A program made the position numbers and the translations under genes. The notes beneath the pieces are model-generated. The model did no database searches. It had not been told where the DNA came from and saw nothing but the letters and a program-made list of their open reading frames with translations. This document shows positions 1 through 12,343 of a DNA stretch of 64,000 nt, in pieces. The stretch is from Leptoclinus maculatus (taxonomy: Eukaryota; Chordata; Actinopteri; Perciformes; Stichaeidae). The stretch's first letter is position 1. Every line of letters starts with the position of its first letter. The stretch spans positions 9,135,123 through 9,199,122 of the forward strand of contig JAVDOI010000010.1 of the NCBI GenBank assembly GCA_032191485.1, given 5' to 3'.

Positions 1-3000
1 ACAGTTACATGTAAAACAGTATCGCCTGCATACTTACACTTTATTTTAATAATGATAGTTTGGAGCAGGACAAAGCCAATAGCAGATTTATGGGTCGACA
101 TTTATCAAGAGGGTCAACTTTTTATGGAGAGAAATGAACTGAAAACAGTTCAGATATGACAAGAATACCACTTTGTTAGCTTGTTGTGAAATCAGCTGTT
201 CCCAGGGCAGCCAACATTTTCTAATCCTATTAACAGATTAAAGCGTTTCATGTTTTTTCATGGAGTTGAGAATTGCTTTCTGAAAAAAAAAAGTCAAACT
301 ATTTTAAAATGATCTGCACCTTTTTAAACAGATGAATTAGTCGACCTCTAACCCTTAGTGACCTAAACTTGAAGATATGTGAAAATGTAAAAATGACAGC
401 TCCCTTCTATAGCAGTTGTTACATTGTTTAAGCTGCGATTAGTTTTTATTTGTGGGTTCAACCTACTAACCATCATCTATGAACCTGGCTTAGCTACACA
501 ACATCTGTACTGTGACATCACTGGGGAGAGACTAAATGATTCTTCAAAGACGCATGTTATAATGCATACAAAACTATTACTTTAACTACAGACTTACTTA
601 CTTTATTTGAATTCATTATTTTAATCAGGTAGAAGCTTACAGCAATAAAAGAGTAAAATCAAGCAAATGTTATAAATGCAATCAATACAGAATTATGTTT
701 TTCTGTGACCACTTAAACATTACTGATAATGATTGTGAGGAATCATTCTCCTCAAACATGACGCCTATTAATGCACATTATGTATTATGTAAAAGTGAAC
801 CGAGCCAATTTATTATTCAGAAAGATTGCGTCAAAAAAGTCGCCCTCCATATTACGCCCTAACCCCCCAGTGATGTTTATAAAGTAATGATATATAAACT
901 TGAAGAGAAGGGATTTGTGTGCACAGTAGATAAGTACGGAGTCAAAGAGTCCACGATTCCCTGCATAGAAGTGGCAGCTCTCAAGACAAAGAAGATCAAA
1001 TGTGCTCCTTTGTACACACCCCTCAGCAAATTCCTTTTTTCATTTGGTCCGCATTAAATGTGTGCACTGTGAAACCTTTCCCTCTATGGACATCCTCAAT
1101 TAGATCACCAGGAAGCACAAGGCAGACTGGGTGGAGCTACAAACAACTGCTGCGTGTCAAAAACACCATCCGCGTTGGTGTTAGTTCTATGCTTTGGGTC
1201 AAAGCTCCAGAAAAACATCGGTCATGAACCATTCTGTTTAGAATAAACCATCTGTTTTAATTCAGATACTTCTCATTTAATCAGCCATCTGTTTCCGCTC
1301 GGCGTTCTCTGTACTCTCCACCAGGTCTTCCACTTCCCTATATATGCTCATTGCACACACACACACGTTCATAAGGTCACACAGTGTTTAGACATTACAT
1401 TTGTTCTTAGTTCACTTTTATAATCATTTCATTTTTAATAATTTCTTTATGAATCATTCATAGTTCAACTTTATCAAACTTTACTTGATTCTACACGTTT
1501 CATTTGTTATTCATTCATTCAGTGGCTATGCTAGGCTAGGCAAATAATCAATGATCAGCTCTGCTTCTTCTTCTTCTGGGCATTCAGTGGTAGAATGGGC
1601 CTATTGTAGTTCTTTTTCTTTACTGTTCCTGTCCGGTTTCTGTGACATATCAGGACATTTCACTTCCTGAGAAAGACAATTTCTCATTGGTAATGATTTT
1701 TTTACAAGAAGTAAATAATGTAATTTTGCAATTTTTCCAGTAGAAAAAAAATTGTTAGCATACAATTAACAAATAATAATCTGTTGGTTTTAGCTGGTGT
1801 GTATCTTAGCTGCAAACCAACACTTCAGTTTGGAGAACAAGACAAGAAATGTGTAGAAATATCAAATCCTTTTCTTTTTTTTGCCCTAGGCTGGAAAATA
1901 CTCATATACCCACAAAAATTAGCATCACCTGTGACTACTGCAGAGTCATTTGTCTGGGGAATGAATGGCAATTGTAACATTTCCTAAGGACAGATGTTAA
2001 TGGGTGTTAGTGGGTATTTGTCCAGTGGGAAAGGGGCTATATAGGGTAACATATAAACCATGGATATGTTGCTCAAGGTTGGTTTGTTAAGTGGTGGGGG
2101 GGAGCAGTGCTGCATCGCCACAGAGTTGCTTTTCCCTTTGGCGAAATGCTTGCCTCACCTCCACCACAACAAACCACCGGGTTTCCCTCTGTGCTTGTGG
2201 CCCAGTCACCCCTGTAAGTAGATTCCCTCTTCCATCATGCCTGAGGGAACAATTTAATTAAAAGTCAGCTCAGAGCAAAGGACGCCCGTCACCCTATTCT
2301 TGACGTGTCCAGTCAACAAACATGGAGAGCAAATAAATCCTCTCGTGGACAATGTCCCGGCCCTGCTACACTAACTGTAAATACACACCCAGTGAGGAGA
2401 TTGTGGAGTAATGACTGTAATTCACTTGGTAAAGGGGCAGGATTAAATATTGTTTGGGCTTCGAGTAATTCCGAGAGAATGGTCGTGATGATTGACATTA
2501 TTTAATTGAATTCCGTCCTGGAAATCCTATCTGTTTTCTAATTTAGTCCAACCTGACTGGGCTTCATTTTTTTGTCCCGTCTGGTAATACAATCCATTAA
2601 TATCCGCTATAATGACCTGTCAGCTGTTATTATCATGTTAACAATGTGTTTATCACACAAAGAGCCAACCCCACATTCCTGCAGAGATTAAAGTGATCGA
2701 ACTTTAACTGTGCATTTCAGTTTCAAATACCACAGGGTCCAACTGTGCAAGAATCCTGCAAGTACATCAACCTCTTCAAATATGCTGATCACATGCTTCA
2801 TTCAGAGACAATAAGATTATTTTATTTTATTTGTGGGCCTAGTTGGAGTTTGAACAGAGGAGCTTTCAGTCTGCGACTAAAGATTTGTAGATTTGTAGCA
2901 AACACGTCAAGTGGAAGCCAGGTACGCTTCGCTGTGAGAGAGTAGCAAGCCGATTGATAGAGCAAAATGGACGGGCTGAGGTGTAAGGTTTGACCGTGTC

Positions 3001-6000
3001 CTGGATGTAGGATGGGCCTGAGCCAATCACAGGTGAGGGGAGTTGTGCTGATGAGAGGGAAGTGCTTGATTAATGATCCGAGGCAGGTGAAGGGAATTTA
3101 GACTGAGGGAGTGACTGACAGGTGTACTGAATAAACTGATTCGATGAGTGAGGAGGGTGTGGAGCTAGACAAAGAACACAGAAGGCAAAGCCTAATCGTG
3201 ACAACTTGAGGCAATGTCCGTTGGAACTACAAGTTTGAAATTGTGAAAATCGGGGTGTGAGAACTGAGTACCAGACTCTGGCTCCTCATCTCTGCTTGGA
3301 GTTCGAGGCTACATTAGCCGCTACAGTAGCTACGACTAAACTGTTGGCGCCTGAATGTGTAGGTTGAAGGAGACATTTGTAAAAATACAGCTTCTAAGGC
3401 GCTATTTATTACTCCCTACATTATGTCATCATTTTCATTTTCACTGGTTGAAGCCCTAAAATGGTGTGTACTTTACTTTAGTGGTGACCATTTTTTAGGC
3501 ATTATAAATCGGTTCCCTCTACCTTTCTGGCTGCCATTGTTTCCATTCATTTTGTCACAATATGAAAATCAATTAGCCCGCCAAAAACCTTTTACATCAG
3601 CTTGAGTTGTATAATCCATCACAGTGAGTATGTTGCATCCATTCATTTGGTGGGAGTTACATCTTTCTTTGTGTGACTTTAATCATGCATTAATTCATTT
3701 TCTTTAGCTATTAAGGTGATGGCAACAAGCTGTAAATGCAACAATGGTAAATGATCACCTAATGAAGTTGTTGTTTTGGCTAAGAGACCAACTCCTAAAT
3801 GTAATCTGGCTCTTTAGCTACTAGATTTCCATTTTTTTCACCAGCTAGTTGCTAATTTTCTGTAAAAAAATTAAAATAAAACAGTTGCCTGCCACCTTTG
3901 GAAATGAGTGCAAATGAGAGTGAATCAGACACGTGAAACCAAAACAAGAGCTGAACGATGCTAAAATGCACCATGAGCTGCACAGTCAGGAGATAATTAT
4001 CATTATTTAATTTTTTTTTTTATCCAAAAGATGACAAAATGATTTGCAAAATGCTTATCAGTAATGCAAGTGTATGTAAGTTACAGTATCCTAAATGTAC
4101 TCAGTGACTCTTTAGTTGTCCTTTATATCTCACGTCAGTCCTCTGGTGAAACATGCGGATATTGTCTGAGAGGCAAGTTTGAATAAGAAAAGCAAATTCC
4201 TGCTTATATTTAGTATATGATAATTGAACTACCTAGCGATTACGTCTCCTATCTCCCATCTTCTTGTATGCACCGTTGCTCGTTCACCCCGAACGGGACA
4301 GCCAGTGAGCCTGCATTAAAACAGGCCTCCACATCATTTGTCACTGGGCCCAGGGGGTAATGAACGGGGTGAATTGGATGTACTCTCTAATTATGGAAAG
4401 GACAAAAAGCCAGTCAGATTCCCTTGTCAAGGTCCCCCTCCCGCAGCACCATTGGGAGCAGCTTTCACTCATAAATCATATCTGAAGAGGATTAGAGAGA
4501 ACATAAAAGGGAGAAATATAGCACCATGCGGACCCTAGACAATCAACCATGTAACGGGCTACGACAGGCAATAACTAGGTGACTGAGCCCTCCTGCGTGT
4601 TATAGGTATCATAAACACCTGCTGATCAGCATCCACCAGTGTCCACCAGCTCAGCAGCGGCAGCCATCTTTCACAGTAACCTCGGCATCATCGTCATCGA
4701 GTAGGCCCTGACGATCAGACGCTGCTCTGTGAGGGCCATTACCTCGGTGTTACGAGGCCCATTAACATCGATCAACTCGCTGCCGGTGCTGCTGGCATGT
4801 TAGGTTGCTTTGCATGGTGATTGCATTTTAAATTTGTATGACTGCTCACGAACTAACTGTCATGGTAAGAGTATAGAGGGCTGAGAATCGCCCACGCAGC
4901 AGTGATCTGTACTGGCCCCTCATGAATACTCACAGTGAAACTTGTTTTTAAAATGACGTTCAGTTAAAGTTCACCCAAAACCGTAGTTATTTTGAGATTT
5001 TGTGGACGTTTTTTTTCTGAATTCTATCCACCTCAGGTCTTTGTGTGTTTGAAAAGTCGCTGTAAAGAGATATTGCTCCGGCAGAATTACAAGCACAGAC
5101 TTTTAACAGCCAATAGAACAAAAGATGAAAAGAAACAGGATTACTACTTTAACTCTGACTTCTCTGTCTCTGGCTTTATAACAGTTGCCACAAACTCACA
5201 CTGGAGGTTTGATCCTTTTATCTTACAACAGAGTCATGTTTATAATGTATAAACACCGGCATGCCATTTGAGCTGTAATCAAAGAATTTCCTTTCATTCA
5301 AATCCCTTTTGAAGTATCAAATCCCACAATAAACCACACTAAACATTAGAATATAGAAGCATTCAGTAAAGCTGTTTACAGCCACTTCATATTGTTATTA
5401 TTTAGAACATTTTAGTTCATTTCCAGTTTCCAATTTTATCCTTTACTCCCGTCAAGGGACTGTAGATAAAAAACAGCAGTTTATTAACTCTGGGGGAATT
5501 AAAGTGCAGGTGTTGCCATGAAGTAGTCCTGTTTTCTACCAAGTGCTTGTTGAACTTTTGGTACACTTTCATCCTGTTTCTCAAGAGGACTATGAACATA
5601 AAAAAAAAACAGGCTGAATTATCTTTTAAGCGGGTTGTCTGGTCATTGTGTAGCTGGAGCATATTACAGCTTTATCAAAGAGCATCTGGGTTGTAGTGGT
5701 GGAAATATACTTTGCCAACTTCATTGAGTCACTTATCCATCTACATACTGTTGATAATGGGCTAATGTTTCTGCTATGATGATAGCACATTTGTATTAAT
5801 CAAACTGCTCAAAGCCCACTAATCATTTTAGAGTGACAAGACGTGATCGGCTGCTCCTGAACGTGACTTTGAACATCACAGCTTCGTTGGTCATCCTTCT
5901 GAGCACAGCCGTGTGGAGATCAACCCGAGGAGCCCAGGTTATACGCTTATCACCACAAACTGACGGTGTCCGGTGTTGTTTTGTGTTAACATCTCAGATA

Positions 6001-6040
6001 ATGTTTACAGATACTGTTAAATTAAATTACAGTTGCTGCA

Positions 6041-6101
6041 CCGTAAAATAACAGTAAAATACTGGCGTCTCTGCTGCCAGTATTTTACCGTTATTTCACA
6101 G
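6041..6101. repeat. Palindromic hairpin repeat
   Basis: Two arms of about 26 bases (6041-6066 and 6076-6101) are near-perfect reverse complements around a 9-base spacer. Both carry the core TAAAATACTGGC or its complement. I recall this palindrome as a very common dispersed element in fish genomes, probably a remnant of a non-autonomous DNA transposon. No flanking duplication could be assigned. Confidence 0.7.
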
Positions 6102-6255
6102 GGAAATTGTTTAAATCCTGTTATTGCCTATTTGCAAGACTTCCTAAAATATACCCATTAAACCTCAGAGAGATCCAAATGCCCTTTCACTGCCCTTCAG
6201 TAAGTGCACACTTCAAAGACGGCCTTTCTTTGAAACCTTTTTCTGATGTGCTGTA

Positions 6256-6286
6256 GTTGTTGTTGTTGTTGTTGTTGTTGTTGTTG
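6256..6286 (+). repeat. (TTG)n microsatellite
   Basis: About ten uninterrupted GTT/TTG units. It produces a poly-leucine open frame that is not a gene. Confidence 0.95.
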
Positions 6287-6985
6287 AGCCTTCCAACCTT
6301 ACACTGTGTTATCGCACATTATTCTCCTGTGACTCTGATGGCGACACACCGATGTGGATTATTGCTTCTGGGATGTCTCTCTTGCATCTCCCTTGAGAAC
6401 CAGCAGATTATACACAGTCACTTGGCAAATGAGGGTGAAACATGCAGCAGCTCCACTCCAGTTTTAATGCGTTGTAATATGTGGTTTTAACAAACTCAAA
6501 CTTTCAAACTCATTTCTTCATCTATGAACCAGAAAACTTTTTCCAAAATTCTTTTTTTTTCATTCACTGCTGACCTGGTTAAGGTGAAACATGCATTTAT
6601 ATCATCTATTAAAAAAAAAAAAGAGTCTGTCTGAGTCAGAATTCCCTCTCCTCTCTACATTTAGTACAGACTGCAGCAGAAAGACTTCTCACTAAATCTA
6701 CAAGACTTTATTCCTTCTGTTTTCAGCTTCGCTGCGCAGGTCGATTTTAGACTCATCATTTTTAACATTTCATTGATCGCCTTTAAAGTCTTGAGCTGGC
6801 CGTGGCAAACATCTCGGGTTAAATCCCATCACTCTTTTAAAAACATGCTGTTACCTCATTCTTGTACTTGTACTCTTACTTCTCTCACTGGTTATTTTAT
6901 GTTTCTGGTTTCACTATTTCTTACCAACTTGGTGCATTTTTCGACACAGTTAATTACGTATATATGTACTGTATATGTGGAGACA

Positions 6986-7271
6986 CAAAGTGACTTGAGA
7001 TTTGACTTGGACTTGCAAAAAATGACTTGTGAGCATGTCTGGGTGGATGTGTTAAGTTACAGTAGATTATAAACTGTCATTAGTTGGACGGTTGAACTCT
7101 AACTGTTATTGAAACAGCAGGTTACGGTTGTTATTGCATGCCTAATGTTTGCAATATTTTCCTGTTACACTGAGTAGCGCACAATACAGTTATTTACTTG
7201 ACATGAAAGATGTAAAGTCATTACTTGAGACTTGACTTGGACTTAAAAATAATGACTTCAGCATCTCTGGG
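6986..7271 (+). repeat. Pair of related 'acttgactTGGACTT' segments
   Basis: Segments at about 6986-7045 and 7216-7271 share GACTTGGACTT, AATGACTT and CTGGGT in the same order, about 230 bases apart. Related 'gactTGGACTT' arrays are common in fish genomes, so this is probably a decayed copy of such a repeat. Confidence 0.5.
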
Positions 7272-8579
7272 TTTATGTTTATACAGTTTATGTACATGTT
7301 TAGGTCATTTGGCACTAATTATGTTCAAATTTTGCACCTCTAAATGAATTCACCAAGTCTCTTGGTCAGTACGCAGCAAATACTGTATGCAAAATGTATA
7401 CCTGGAAAAATGTGCATTTGTCTACAGGTAAGCGTACAGTTTAACATAAACTGTTCTTTTAAGTAGCTTCTTCTGGAAATCAACAACTGCTTTTAAACTC
7501 ATTTTAGTAAATTAACTAAAATACCAGTATTATTACTCTTGCTCAACAATTTGTTGCAAACCGCATAATTACTTCGAAACAGTTTTCTAGAAATGATAAG
7601 TAACAGACCAGTGAAGTAAAGTGTTATGAAACTAGTAACTGTATAATAAATATATTAAACTAGATATATTTTCTAAAGTTAGTTTCTACAGGATTATGCT
7701 GTCTCAACACAGTTCTGATTTCCCATCAAAAAGTATCTGTGCATGTTCCAGCAGTGTTTCGGCTCGGTAGTTGTATCTCTCTGCAGCTCTGTGAACCCCT
7801 TTGAACTTTGTTTTGAAAAGTATGTATGTAGCTTGTATAAAGTGTATTAATATTTATGCAAAGCTGCTGTTGCAACTGCTTGAAACATGAAATGCCACAC
7901 ATTCAGGACTCCACACAGAAAAAAACAAGAGCTAAAATGTAGGTGGTGACTAATTGATGTTTCAGTGCGACTAGAGATAGAAACAAATCATCATTTATTG
8001 TGCTACATGTGCACCTATAGAAGACTTTGATACACAGACACAGTAGGCAGCATGCACACACTCAGCATGGATATGTACACACTACCAAGACACCAATAAT
8101 GAAAAAGGAGCGGCACAGATTCAGCACCAGAGCTGCAATTATCCAAAACTGAAAACTATTTACTTTGCGTCTGTTTTGAAGGTGAAATCCATAATGTTTA
8201 TTCAGGTAATGTACTGCATACTCTCATTTTAATGTAATGTAGCTGCGGCTACAGAAGCTCAACTTCAAAAGTAAATACATTTTTGATTTTAAGAATGCAT
8301 TTTACATAAAAAGGAAGAATGATTTAAAAAATAAAAGGTATGAGCACAATCTACCTCAGTGGTGTTTAAACAAACCTTATTTATTCAGCCCTTTTTCATT
8401 TATGAAACAATGTAAGAGAAAACTAGAGAATTGAAGGCACATTGAATAAAAGAGAAAGCTGGACAGAATCAAGAAGAACTGGATCAAAAGCTGTTTGATG
8501 CATTTGCAGCAGTGAGGGTTGGAAGTTAAACATGTATTTACAAGTGAAAGTAATATATTGAACATGTTACTTCATGTAA

Positions 8580-9003
8580 GTGATAAAACGCTTGTGCAAA
8601 ATGTACTTAAAATATCAAACGTAAAAGGACTGAGTGAGTGTTATGTAGATCATTATCATTGGTGAAGTGTAAGCCGCAGTTAATAGTCTATAGTTATTCG
8701 AGGGGGTGCTAATGTTAACTGCAATGTATGTATACAGCAACATGTGCATTGTTAATTAAATTGTCGGGTTTAGTCTTTAAAAGATATTTTATAAGCTTAT
8801 TTTATGTTTTATTTGTAAAATCCTCAGCTGTCAAATAAACGTAGTGGAGTAAAAAGCATAATATTTCTGAAATGTGAAACGTAGTGGTGTAGAATATGAA
8901 GTGGCACGAAATGGAAATACTCGAGCGGTCAAATGGAAGTACCCTGAATGTGTACAGAAATGCCGTACTTGAGTAAAAATACCTGGTTACATTCCACCTC
9001 TCT
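8580..9003. mobile_element. Decayed hAT-type MITE
   Basis: The text follows, in order, a teleost MITE that I recognise: AAATGTACTTAAA, then GCTGTCAAATAAA, GTAGTGGAGTAAAAAG, GAAATACTC, ACTTGAGTAAA and a right end TTACATTCCACCTCT. That right end resembles the complement of the CAGTGGTGGAA terminal repeat of the intact copy at 16183. The left end could not be defined and no target duplication was found. Confidence 0.6.
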
Positions 9004-9423
9004 GATTAACAGAGGCTCGGTGTTGGCTCTCCAGGAAATAATCGCTGCTGTTTAACTTCTCTCGCATTCATGAACCACCTCGTATTTTACGCAGCGACGT
9101 CAGGCGATGACATGGCGTGGGTTCACTGTACTCCTGAGTAATCCCGAGCAGAGATTTCCATCAAATACTGCTCAGCACGAAATAAGCGTTCAACACAACG
9201 GCCTTATCACCCTCTTGCAGGTAGTCTCTTTAATTAACTGCGCCGCGTCTCTCCACTCATCAGCCCCCCCTCAAACTCGGGGGGCTTTAAGACCCAGCAG
9301 AGGCGCAACATCTGTCCCATCTCCATAGTATGAATTGCGCCTGGGCTCCAGTCTGAAGACACACAGGCGGCAGCAGGCAAGACTGGCTGAGCGCGGACGG
9401 AGTGGATCCCGGGATGCGAGCAG

Positions 9424-9441
9424 ATGCCGCCTGGACGATGA
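9424..9441 (+). promoter_or_regulatory. uORF 1 in st6galnac5 leader
   Basis: ATG followed by four codons (M-P-P-G-R) and TGA, starting 72 bases before the main ATG and out of frame with it. It would affect translation only if transcription starts upstream of 9424. It overlaps uORF 2 by four bases (ATGA). Confidence 0.4.
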
Positions 9442-9479
9442 GAGAAAGTGGAGTCAGACGCACTGAGCCGCAGCGATAA
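9438..9479 (+). promoter_or_regulatory. uORF 2 in st6galnac5 leader
   Basis: A 13-codon frame closed by TAA, in the same frame class as the main ATG neither by start nor by stop, ending 16 bases before it. Its ATG overlaps the TGA of uORF 1. Such a close pair could lower initiation at the main start, but this is inference. Confidence 0.4.
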
Positions 9480-9495
9480 GACAGCGCGCTGCAAA

Positions 9496-9510
9496 ATGAA
9501 GACACCTATG
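9496..9510 (+). CDS. st6galnac5: st6galnac5 coding exon 1 (residues 1-5)
   Basis: A five-codon start exon, M-K-T-P-M, ends at a GTAAAG donor in phase 0. The start has A at -3 (GCAAAATGA), a good vertebrate context. Human ST6GALNAC5, as I recall it, begins M-K-T-L-M-R-H-G. Joining this exon to the next gives M-K-T-P-M-R-H-G, which is the main reason for choosing this tiny exon over an ATG closer to exon 2. The frame stays open upstream to a GTG at 9448, but no ATG lies in that extension. An alternative first exon cannot be excluded without transcript data. Confidence 0.82.
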
Positions 9511-10323
9511 GTAAAGGTTTATGCCGTGCAGCACTATATGCAGTTCTTTGTATTCGCTTTTAACATCCAGCAATGTTCAGTGAAGTGCACTCCAAATTGC
9601 CGTAGCGCTGCTGTTGTGCGCTGTGTCGGATCAAAAGATTAGGATCTGAACAATGGATATCCAGCTGGGCGCTCTGTTTGGCTCTAAGCTCCGGCTTTTT
9701 CTTATAATAAACACAACAGCATGGAGCACAGCGCGCCCTGTGTTTGCTTTTCCTGCGCTTAATGCAGTTGCATAAATCTAAAAAAAAGTGCATTATGTTT
9801 GTTTTGTTTTTTGCTTTAATATTTATTGTATTATTGCATGTTGCGAAATAGAAAAAACGAATTGATGCACACAGTTCAAACAAAACAAATCAAAAGTGTC
9901 ACTAGCGGCTTATCTTGTCCATCTGTGATTTAATAGTGATTCATAACCTGGAAGCTCAAACTGGTTTTATGCACCTTTTCACTTACGAGGTCAATATATT
10001 GATATGAACTTTACTTTATCGTGTATTGTAACCGTGCAGATGTGCTCCTGTACGGACCTGAGCATTACAATGTGTGCATGCAAACTAAGTAAAGATCACC
10101 ACTAACAACCTGGCATGTTGTCGATGGCACGATTCAGCCTGTGCCCTTACATTAAGTCGATAACAGCGGTTTCTTCTTTTTTTTTCAAGTTTTGGGCGCA
10201 CGTGACAAGACTTCCAGGAAGTTGACAAAACGACGGTGGTGCAGGCTGCCTGTAGGTGCAGCCCGGACTCAGTCCGCTGCAACAGGAATAATTAGATAGC
10301 ATCTGTTTGTGTCTTTCTGTCAG
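9511..10323 (+). other. st6galnac5 intron 1
   Basis: An 813-base intron with donor GTAAAG and acceptor TTTCTGTCAG. It contains no recognisable gene or transposon. Phase 0. Confidence 0.8.
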
Positions 10324-10533
10324 CGCCATGGGATATCGGTGCTCCTCGTGCTCCTCCTGTGCGCAAGCTTGTTCCTCGTGTACAACGGCAGCTTCAACGG
10401 CGCTTCCAGGGACGTTAACGACACGCACGTCCGACAGCATGAACAGCTGCGGCGGCCCACTGAAGCCCCAGTCAGGGTGGCCAAGCCTCACCCCCCGGTC
10501 CTCCAGGGGTACAGTGGCATCATCGACCATAAG
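10324..10533 (+). CDS. st6galnac5: st6galnac5 coding exon 2 (residues 6-75)
   Basis: Seventy codons in phase 0 on both sides, with acceptor CTGTCAG and donor GTAAAC. It encodes R-H-G, then a hydrophobic signal anchor (about residues 9-25, ISVLLVLLLCASLFLVY), then a polar stem rich in R, P and Q. Sequons N26-G-S and N37-D-T lie just after the membrane. It ends Q-G-Y-S-G-I-I-D-H-K, matching the stem/catalytic junction of ST6GALNAC5 (human has a similar G-Y-L-G-V-x-D-H-K). The poly-glutamine tract I recall from the human stem is absent, and the stem is short. An antisense frame of 127 codons overlaps this exon but only mirrors its codon bias. Confidence 0.93.
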
Positions 10534-10570
10534 GTAAACAGATGTGTTCGTGTGCGTCTCCCATAATGCA

Positions 10571-10664
10571 GAGGGGGGGGGGGCGGATGAATGGCTGCAA
10601 ATGCTTGTCTTATTCGCTGCAGAGCTGGCACCAAAGTAAAGCCAGTTTCCCCCCCCCCCCCCTT
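10571..10664. repeat. Inverted G-run and C-run pair
   Basis: A run of about 11 G (from about 10572) and a run of about 14 C (from about 10650) lie within 100 bases of each other, just downstream of the exon 2 donor. On one strand they could pair as a G:C hairpin; the G-run could also join a quadruplex. Confidence 0.7.
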
Positions 10665-10705
10665 TAGATACTCATTTGTGCAGCGCATCTTCACTTTCTC
10701 TTCCT

Positions 10706-10809
<104 letters not shown>

Positions 10810-11334
10810 CGCCTCTCCTCCTGTCTAATGACCAGCAGTCATCTATCCGCACAGCTCTTTAGTGAGAGAGAATCTCACCCCTCTGTCATTTATCACAATT
10901 TTCTCCAGCACAGTGTTGCGCCACACTCAATACCCACCTGTCGTTACTAATAACAGCTTAGGCTACAAATGAAATCCCTGGCTGCATTCTTGCGCTCTAA
11001 TTGGTAAGCCCAGGAGACCTGCAGCGAGGTGAAACCTGACGTCACAGCAGGGGTGTATTGACTGCCATATATTCACTAAGGCAGGAGAAAACATTCAATG
11101 TGAGTACTGGAGAGGGAAGGTGCTGCAAGTAAAGGCTCTTTTTTTTTTTTTTTTTTTTTAGGCAACATACAAGATGGCGTGCTTCTCTGCAGGCACTTTG
11201 GTTGATGGGCTGTTGGGCGGCTTGTGTAGCGGTCTGCGCCACTGAGCCAAATGATGGATGCAACAGTTCTCCAATCATTGGATTTAAGATGTTTAGGGTT
11301 TAAAGAAATGGACAGTTTTGGGCAGATTCATCTG

Positions 11335-11775
11335 TCTGTAGTAATGTTGTGTCACTTTGTCGTCATTTTGCTTCACTGTCGTCATTTTGGCGTCTCTATT
11401 TAGTTGTTTTGTTTTTCTTCATAGTCGTTTTGTATCTTTTGGTTGGAGTCGTTTTGCATCACTCTGTAGTCTTCTGTGTCTCTTTGTAGCTGTTGTCATT
11501 TTGTGACTCTGGTAGCAATTTAGTTTTTCTTGGAGTCGTTTTACATCTTTCTGGATCTGTTTTTGATTCTTTAAAGTAGTTTTGCGTCGCTGTATGCATT
11601 TTGTGTCTCTTTGCAGCCAATTTACTAATATTTTTACTCGTTTGGCATCTCTTTGTTGTCATTTCATTGAGTTTTTGCCAAGAAATGTTAACAATTACTT
11701 CAACCTGAGGCCCAGGAGCCCGAGGTCAGGGGGCCTCTGGGCCTGTGTCCATCTATGGGCAGGACTGATAACACT
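11335..11775 (+). repeat. Degenerate 23-bp minisatellite with flanking repeat text
   Basis: About fifteen diverged units resembling TGTCTCTTTGTAGTCATTTTG cover 11335-11690. They are followed by a G/C-rich segment (GGCCCAGGAGCCC, GGGGGCCTCTGGGCC). I recall the same order of elements from many dispersed copies in teleost genomes. The lysine/threonine-rich antisense frame at 11459-11662 comes from this array. Confidence 0.75.
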
Positions 11776-12343
11776 TTGAATGACGGGGCTAATTGGTGCT
11801 GCCATCTATTTTTCAAGAAAAGTATATGTTGGCTGCTGAAAGCATGCTTTAAATCATCAGATTACATCAAAGGTTGATTTGCATACGAGTCATTTGACAG
11901 CCTCCTCCCCGCTCAAGAGGCTGTTGCTGTGTGGAAGAGACGAATAAGCAGCATGAATACGTATTTAACCGGAAGTACGGTAAGCGTATTGTTTGTGAGC
12001 ATCAGAAAAAGTAGCCTGGTTGGGAAATAAACTTTTGCTAAATTAAACACCAGGTGCTTTGGAGAGTCACTTAATCTTGTGACAAAGTAATGCAATTTGG
12101 CAACAGAAGGTGGAACTATTATTCATTAGAATGAATCTCGTTGGTGCAGGAACCGGCAAGCGTGGAAACCTCTAATGTTGATGACTGTGAAAAGTTCAGC
12201 TGGCAGAGTTTTCTCAGGAGAAATGCTGTTCGTCTGTCCACTTAAGTTTCAATTTTGAGTCTCTCGGCTCTGCTGCTGGTGATGTGCACTGTGGACTCAC
12301 AGCTCACTTTATGTATGACACCATGTACTTGTAATAACTAACT

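Larger units (their letters stand above)
1..9229. other. Upstream non-coding region
   Basis: I see no exon of a recognisable protein here. Every open frame is short, ATG-initiated by chance and without family resemblance. The stretch holds a palindromic repeat near 6041-6101, a (TTG)n run at 6256-6286, a pair of related segments near 6986-7045 and 7216-7271, and a hAT-type MITE relic ending near 9003. Blocks around 2200-2700 and 4260-4790 lack obvious repeats and contain many homeodomain-type TAAT/ATTA cores, so they could be distal regulatory DNA for the downstream gene; that is inference only. Confidence 0.6.
9230..9495 (+). promoter_or_regulatory. Probable promoter and 5' leader of st6galnac5
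   Basis: This 270-base stretch is GC-rich and dense in CpG compared with the AT-rich flanks (for example GCGCGGACGG, CCCGGGATGCG, GCCGCAGCG), which fits a CpG-type vertebrate promoter and 5' UTR. It directly precedes the inferred start codon. No convincing TATA box was seen; GGCTTTAAG near 9284 is only weakly similar. The transcription start cannot be placed from sequence alone. Confidence 0.45.

Noticed and set aside
2980..3210. Possible LTR-retrotransposon border
   Set aside because: The G-rich text with GAATAAACTGATT and GTGACA is reminiscent of fish retroelement ends, but no second LTR, primer site or coding remnant was found.
9448..9495. In-frame GTG upstream of the chosen start
   Set aside because: Vertebrate initiation at GTG is rare and the ATG at 9496 matches the known N-terminus.
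10147..10530. 127-codon antisense frame over exon 2
   Set aside because: It mirrors a real GC-rich coding exon on the other strand and has no family resemblance.
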